Origin: Clostridia bacterium
GTDB lineage: Bacteria; Bacillota; Clostridia; Oscillospirales; Butyricicoccaceae
Assembly: GCA_017560175.1 (NCBI GenBank)
Contig: JAFYOK010000133.1
Location: forward strand, 1 to 6,909
Direction of reading: 5' to 3'
Length of the DNA stretch: 6,909 nucleotides
Each line of letters starts with the position of its first letter. Within the stretch, counting starts at the first letter, position 1. Both the position numbers and the translations under genes were made by a program. Below, piece after piece: positions 5,901 to 6,909 of this stretch. The notes below the pieces were generated by a model. That model did not search any database, had not been told where the DNA came from, and saw nothing but the letters and a program-made list of their open reading frames with translations.

Positions 5901-6909
5901 GAGTCAGGGTCATCTGGCTCTTTACGGTATGCCGGTCTCGGGCAAGACCACCTTCCTGCAGACCTTGCAGGCATCTCTGTGCAGCCGATATACCCCCGAA
6001 CAGGTACAGATCTATTCGGTCGACATCGGCGGTTTTGGCCTTCGTGCGTTGGAGACCTTCCCCCATGTGGGTCTGTCCACCGGTGATGACGAACCGGAGA
6101 CCATCGGAAAGATGACCGCGCTGCTGATGGATCTCCTCGACCGCCGCAAGAAGGCTTTCCGCCGCGTGGGCGCAGGATCGCCTATGGCCTATGCGGAGGG
6201 AACGGGGGAGACCCTGCCTGCCGTCCTGCTGATGGTGGATAACCTCAACCTGGCAGGTAGCCGCCTGCCCAACCTCAATGATGCGGTATTGCGTATTGCA
6301 AGAGAGGGCGCATCCTACGGCATCTATCTGGTCTGCACCTTTACGGGCACCAGCGGTGTCAATTACGCCCTGACCCAGAGCATCAAGACGGTCTATGCCC
6401 TGCAGATGGCCGATAAGACCGATTACAATACCATCGTCGGCCGCCCCGATAAGGTGCTGCCCGACGGCGTTATGGGCCGCGGTCTCTGCCGTGGTCTGCC
6501 TGCGCCGCTGCTCTTCCAGACGGCGGTGCCCTATGCCGAACTGACCGACAGCCGCCGCATTGCCGCCCTCCGCGCCATGGCCGAGGAGCTGGACAAGGCA
6601 TGGACAGGTATCCGTCCCGAAGGGGTGACCGTCATTCCCGAAGAGATCCCCTACGGCAGCCTCAGTGGTGCGCCCTTTGTTCTGGGCATGAACACCGATG
6701 ATGGCAGCACGGTCTCGCTGCCCTTCGGCACGCAGGTCAGCCTGCTGCTCAGCGGCGATACCGACACCCTCCAAAGTCTGCTGCGGCAGGTAAGCGTCAT
6801 GGCAGGAAGCACCCTCTGGGTCTGTACCGACCGCCCCGATGCCTGGCGGGAGATGGGCTGCCGCACATTGACCTGCGGAGAATTGGATGGTAAAATTGAA
6901 GAAATCGCA
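2989..6909 (+). CDS. essC: EssC-type type VII secretion ATPase (FHA plus FtsK/SpoIIIE domains), 3' partial
   Basis: 1307 codons are visible, open at the right edge. EssC is the motor of the Firmicutes type VIIb secretion system, which exports WXG100 and LXG proteins across the membrane. Residues 1-80 look like a degenerate first FHA domain. Residues ~85-150 are a good FHA domain (GR 94-95, S109 and H112, N131-G-T). RAPRMSIQLP and an uncharged, only weakly hydrophobic stretch (223-246) follow. Residues ~250-600 form the stalk/pseudo-ATPase part, with LWERSPADSDFLTLRLG (309-325) and LPH (427-429). ATPase 1 has HGPHGMVAGGTGSGKSQ with Walker A 646-653, VDFKGKS, Walker B LFLVVDEF with D755-E756, and GRSLGMHVILMTQSPAG. 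ATPase 2 has Walker A GMPVSGKT (980-987), DIGG (1012-1015), PHVG (1025-1028) and Walker B LLMVDN (D1084-N1085). A third domain starts near 1212, and its P-loop position (GDTDTLQS, 1256-1263) lacks the lysine. Staphylococcal EssC is about 1480 residues, so some 150 residues probably lie outside the window. The gene has its own promoter, and no other secretion gene is visible upstream. Confidence 0.93.
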   Translation, partial: MQAILRIINEYGIRDHLLHGNTVLREGGFSFFPQGEGWAFSSATPITHNGKPSVGGLLQINDVLMLNRSTAAMLVEVRSGKVMVTAYRDSLTIGRKPDNHIELQDPMISGHHCVIGIQNGRAYIRDLGSTNGTFVNDRRVGSAWLNPDDILKIGSYRFKVGKHLMLENADRKAVFHVTAQPWNPAELFARKPYPWFSRAPRMSIQLPHLSLRIESAPTIGDKPSLGMPGLALSPQMIAMSLGMQALRYGLGRRKYNQQEQQRAEIYANYLAGIEGQLQNHAARQRAVEEKLHPTTAAILERPFGPSADLWERSPADSDFLTLRLGTGTVPAAAHVDIPPQRLTLEPDELDQVPAQLADRYKNVDNVPICCDLIRHGSCGIVGDRNTAAALMQSMAAQIAALHSYDEVKMVVLFPKAEQQRWQWMRWLPHCQSGDRRVRYLVCGGDGKNVLKELETAVQKRLDNRNQWTFGQQNRNLPHYVFLVADPGLLEGSPIGTALMMNSTDLGISGIFLGRSRSDFPNTVRNVIEVAGNAAQMGLHLWAEDRQYRLQSGEHNISVDTYDRFARTMAPIRLMGSKGRTQGLPTTIGLLDGLGISDIDRLDLTDLWNNTAPERSLTVPIGIGGDGAPFYFNIHQGGHGPHGMVAGGTGSGKSQMAQAWIASMALQFSPREVNFVLVDFKGKSLLQPLQNLPHLAGSISNLDKDVARSFAALESELDRRQQLLSDHGCSDIIEYFKKRRFDPSMPEMPYLFLVVDEFAEFKQKFPDFTKPMDHLYRGGRSLGMHVILMTQSPAGIVTDQVRANANFRWCLGVQSEADSREMLGTTEAAAIRNPGRVYVKAGDTFELIQSFYPGMPYLPDGEKEKLTAGRVYGVSISGERTEGTASTRVVYTGRTQLDILVDKIAAHCRKYHIPSAQPLWQKELPEKLELFSAEMQQPGRAPTDPTLGPVAILGLVDDPARQRTDQLTHDFWSQGHLALYGMPVSGKTTFLQTLQASLCSRYTPEQVQIYSVDIGGFGLRALETFPHVGLSTGDDEPETIGKMTALLMDLLDRRKKAFRRVGAGSPMAYAEGTGETLPAVLLMVDNLNLAGSRLPNLNDAVLRIAREGASYGIYLVCTFTGTSGVNYALTQSIKTVYALQMADKTDYNTIVGRPDKVLPDGVMGRGLCRGLPAPLLFQTAVPYAELTDSRRIAALRAMAEELDKAWTGIRPEGVTVIPEEIPYGSLSGAPFVLGMNTDDGSTVSLPFGTQVSLLLSGDTDTLQSLLRQVSVMAGSTLWVCTDRPDAWREMGCRTLTCGELDGKIEEIA

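Noticed and set aside
4945..6774. Very long open frame (609 codons) on the minus strand opposite the ATPase domains
   Set aside because: It mirrors the conserved ATPase motifs, has no recognisable domain, and its composition is that of an antisense shadow. The plus frame has Walker motifs in the right order and spacing.

Overview
The window looks like chromosomal DNA from a gut Clostridia bacterium of the Oscillospiraceae/Ruminococcaceae type (Faecalibacterium, Gemmiger or Subdoligranulum-like). This inference rests on the fairly GC-rich coding sequence, a Firmicutes-type EssC ATPase, a Clostridia-phage type endolysin, and intergenic hairpin repeats of a style I associate with those genomes. 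No 16S or other marker gene is present, so the genus is not settled.

Layout: (1) Positions 1-173 hold the last 56 codons of a plus-strand gene whose end resembles a Gfo/Idh/MocA-family oxidoreductase. An AT-rich gap and a strong intrinsic terminator (283-334) follow. (2) Two minus-strand genes lie at 390-2153, separated by 3 bases. The first in transcription order is an M15-type phage endolysin with a C-terminal SLH-like segment. The second is a 370-residue, Gln/Ala-rich coiled-coil protein of phage type. No holin, tail, integrase or capsid gene is visible, so the pair looks like a prophage remnant. The endolysin's natural start appears to be an ATA codon 8 bases after a perfect AGGAGG. (3) About 840 bases (2154-2988) hold no convincing gene. 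They carry at least two families of imperfect, hairpin-forming repeats, with paired substitutions that keep the stems intact between copies. (4) A promoter with an extended -10 (2922-2950) and a good ribosome binding site lead into a long plus-strand gene (2989 to the window end, 1307 codons, no stop reached). It encodes an EssC-type ATPase of the type VIIb secretion system.

The EssC-like protein is the main functional content. It has a degenerate FHA-like N-terminus, a good FHA domain, a stalk/pseudo-ATPase region, one fully equipped FtsK/SpoIIIE ATPase domain, a second with an intact Walker A but D-N at Walker B, and the start of a third whose P-loop has lost its lysine. The transmembrane hairpin expected after the FHA part of EssC is hardly recognisable. 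No WXG100 substrate or EsaA/EssA/EssB/YukD gene is present upstream, and anything downstream is outside the window.

I do not see a clearly new system. The points most worth following are the ATA start of the endolysin, the covarying hairpin repeats, and the apparently membrane-poor EssC.
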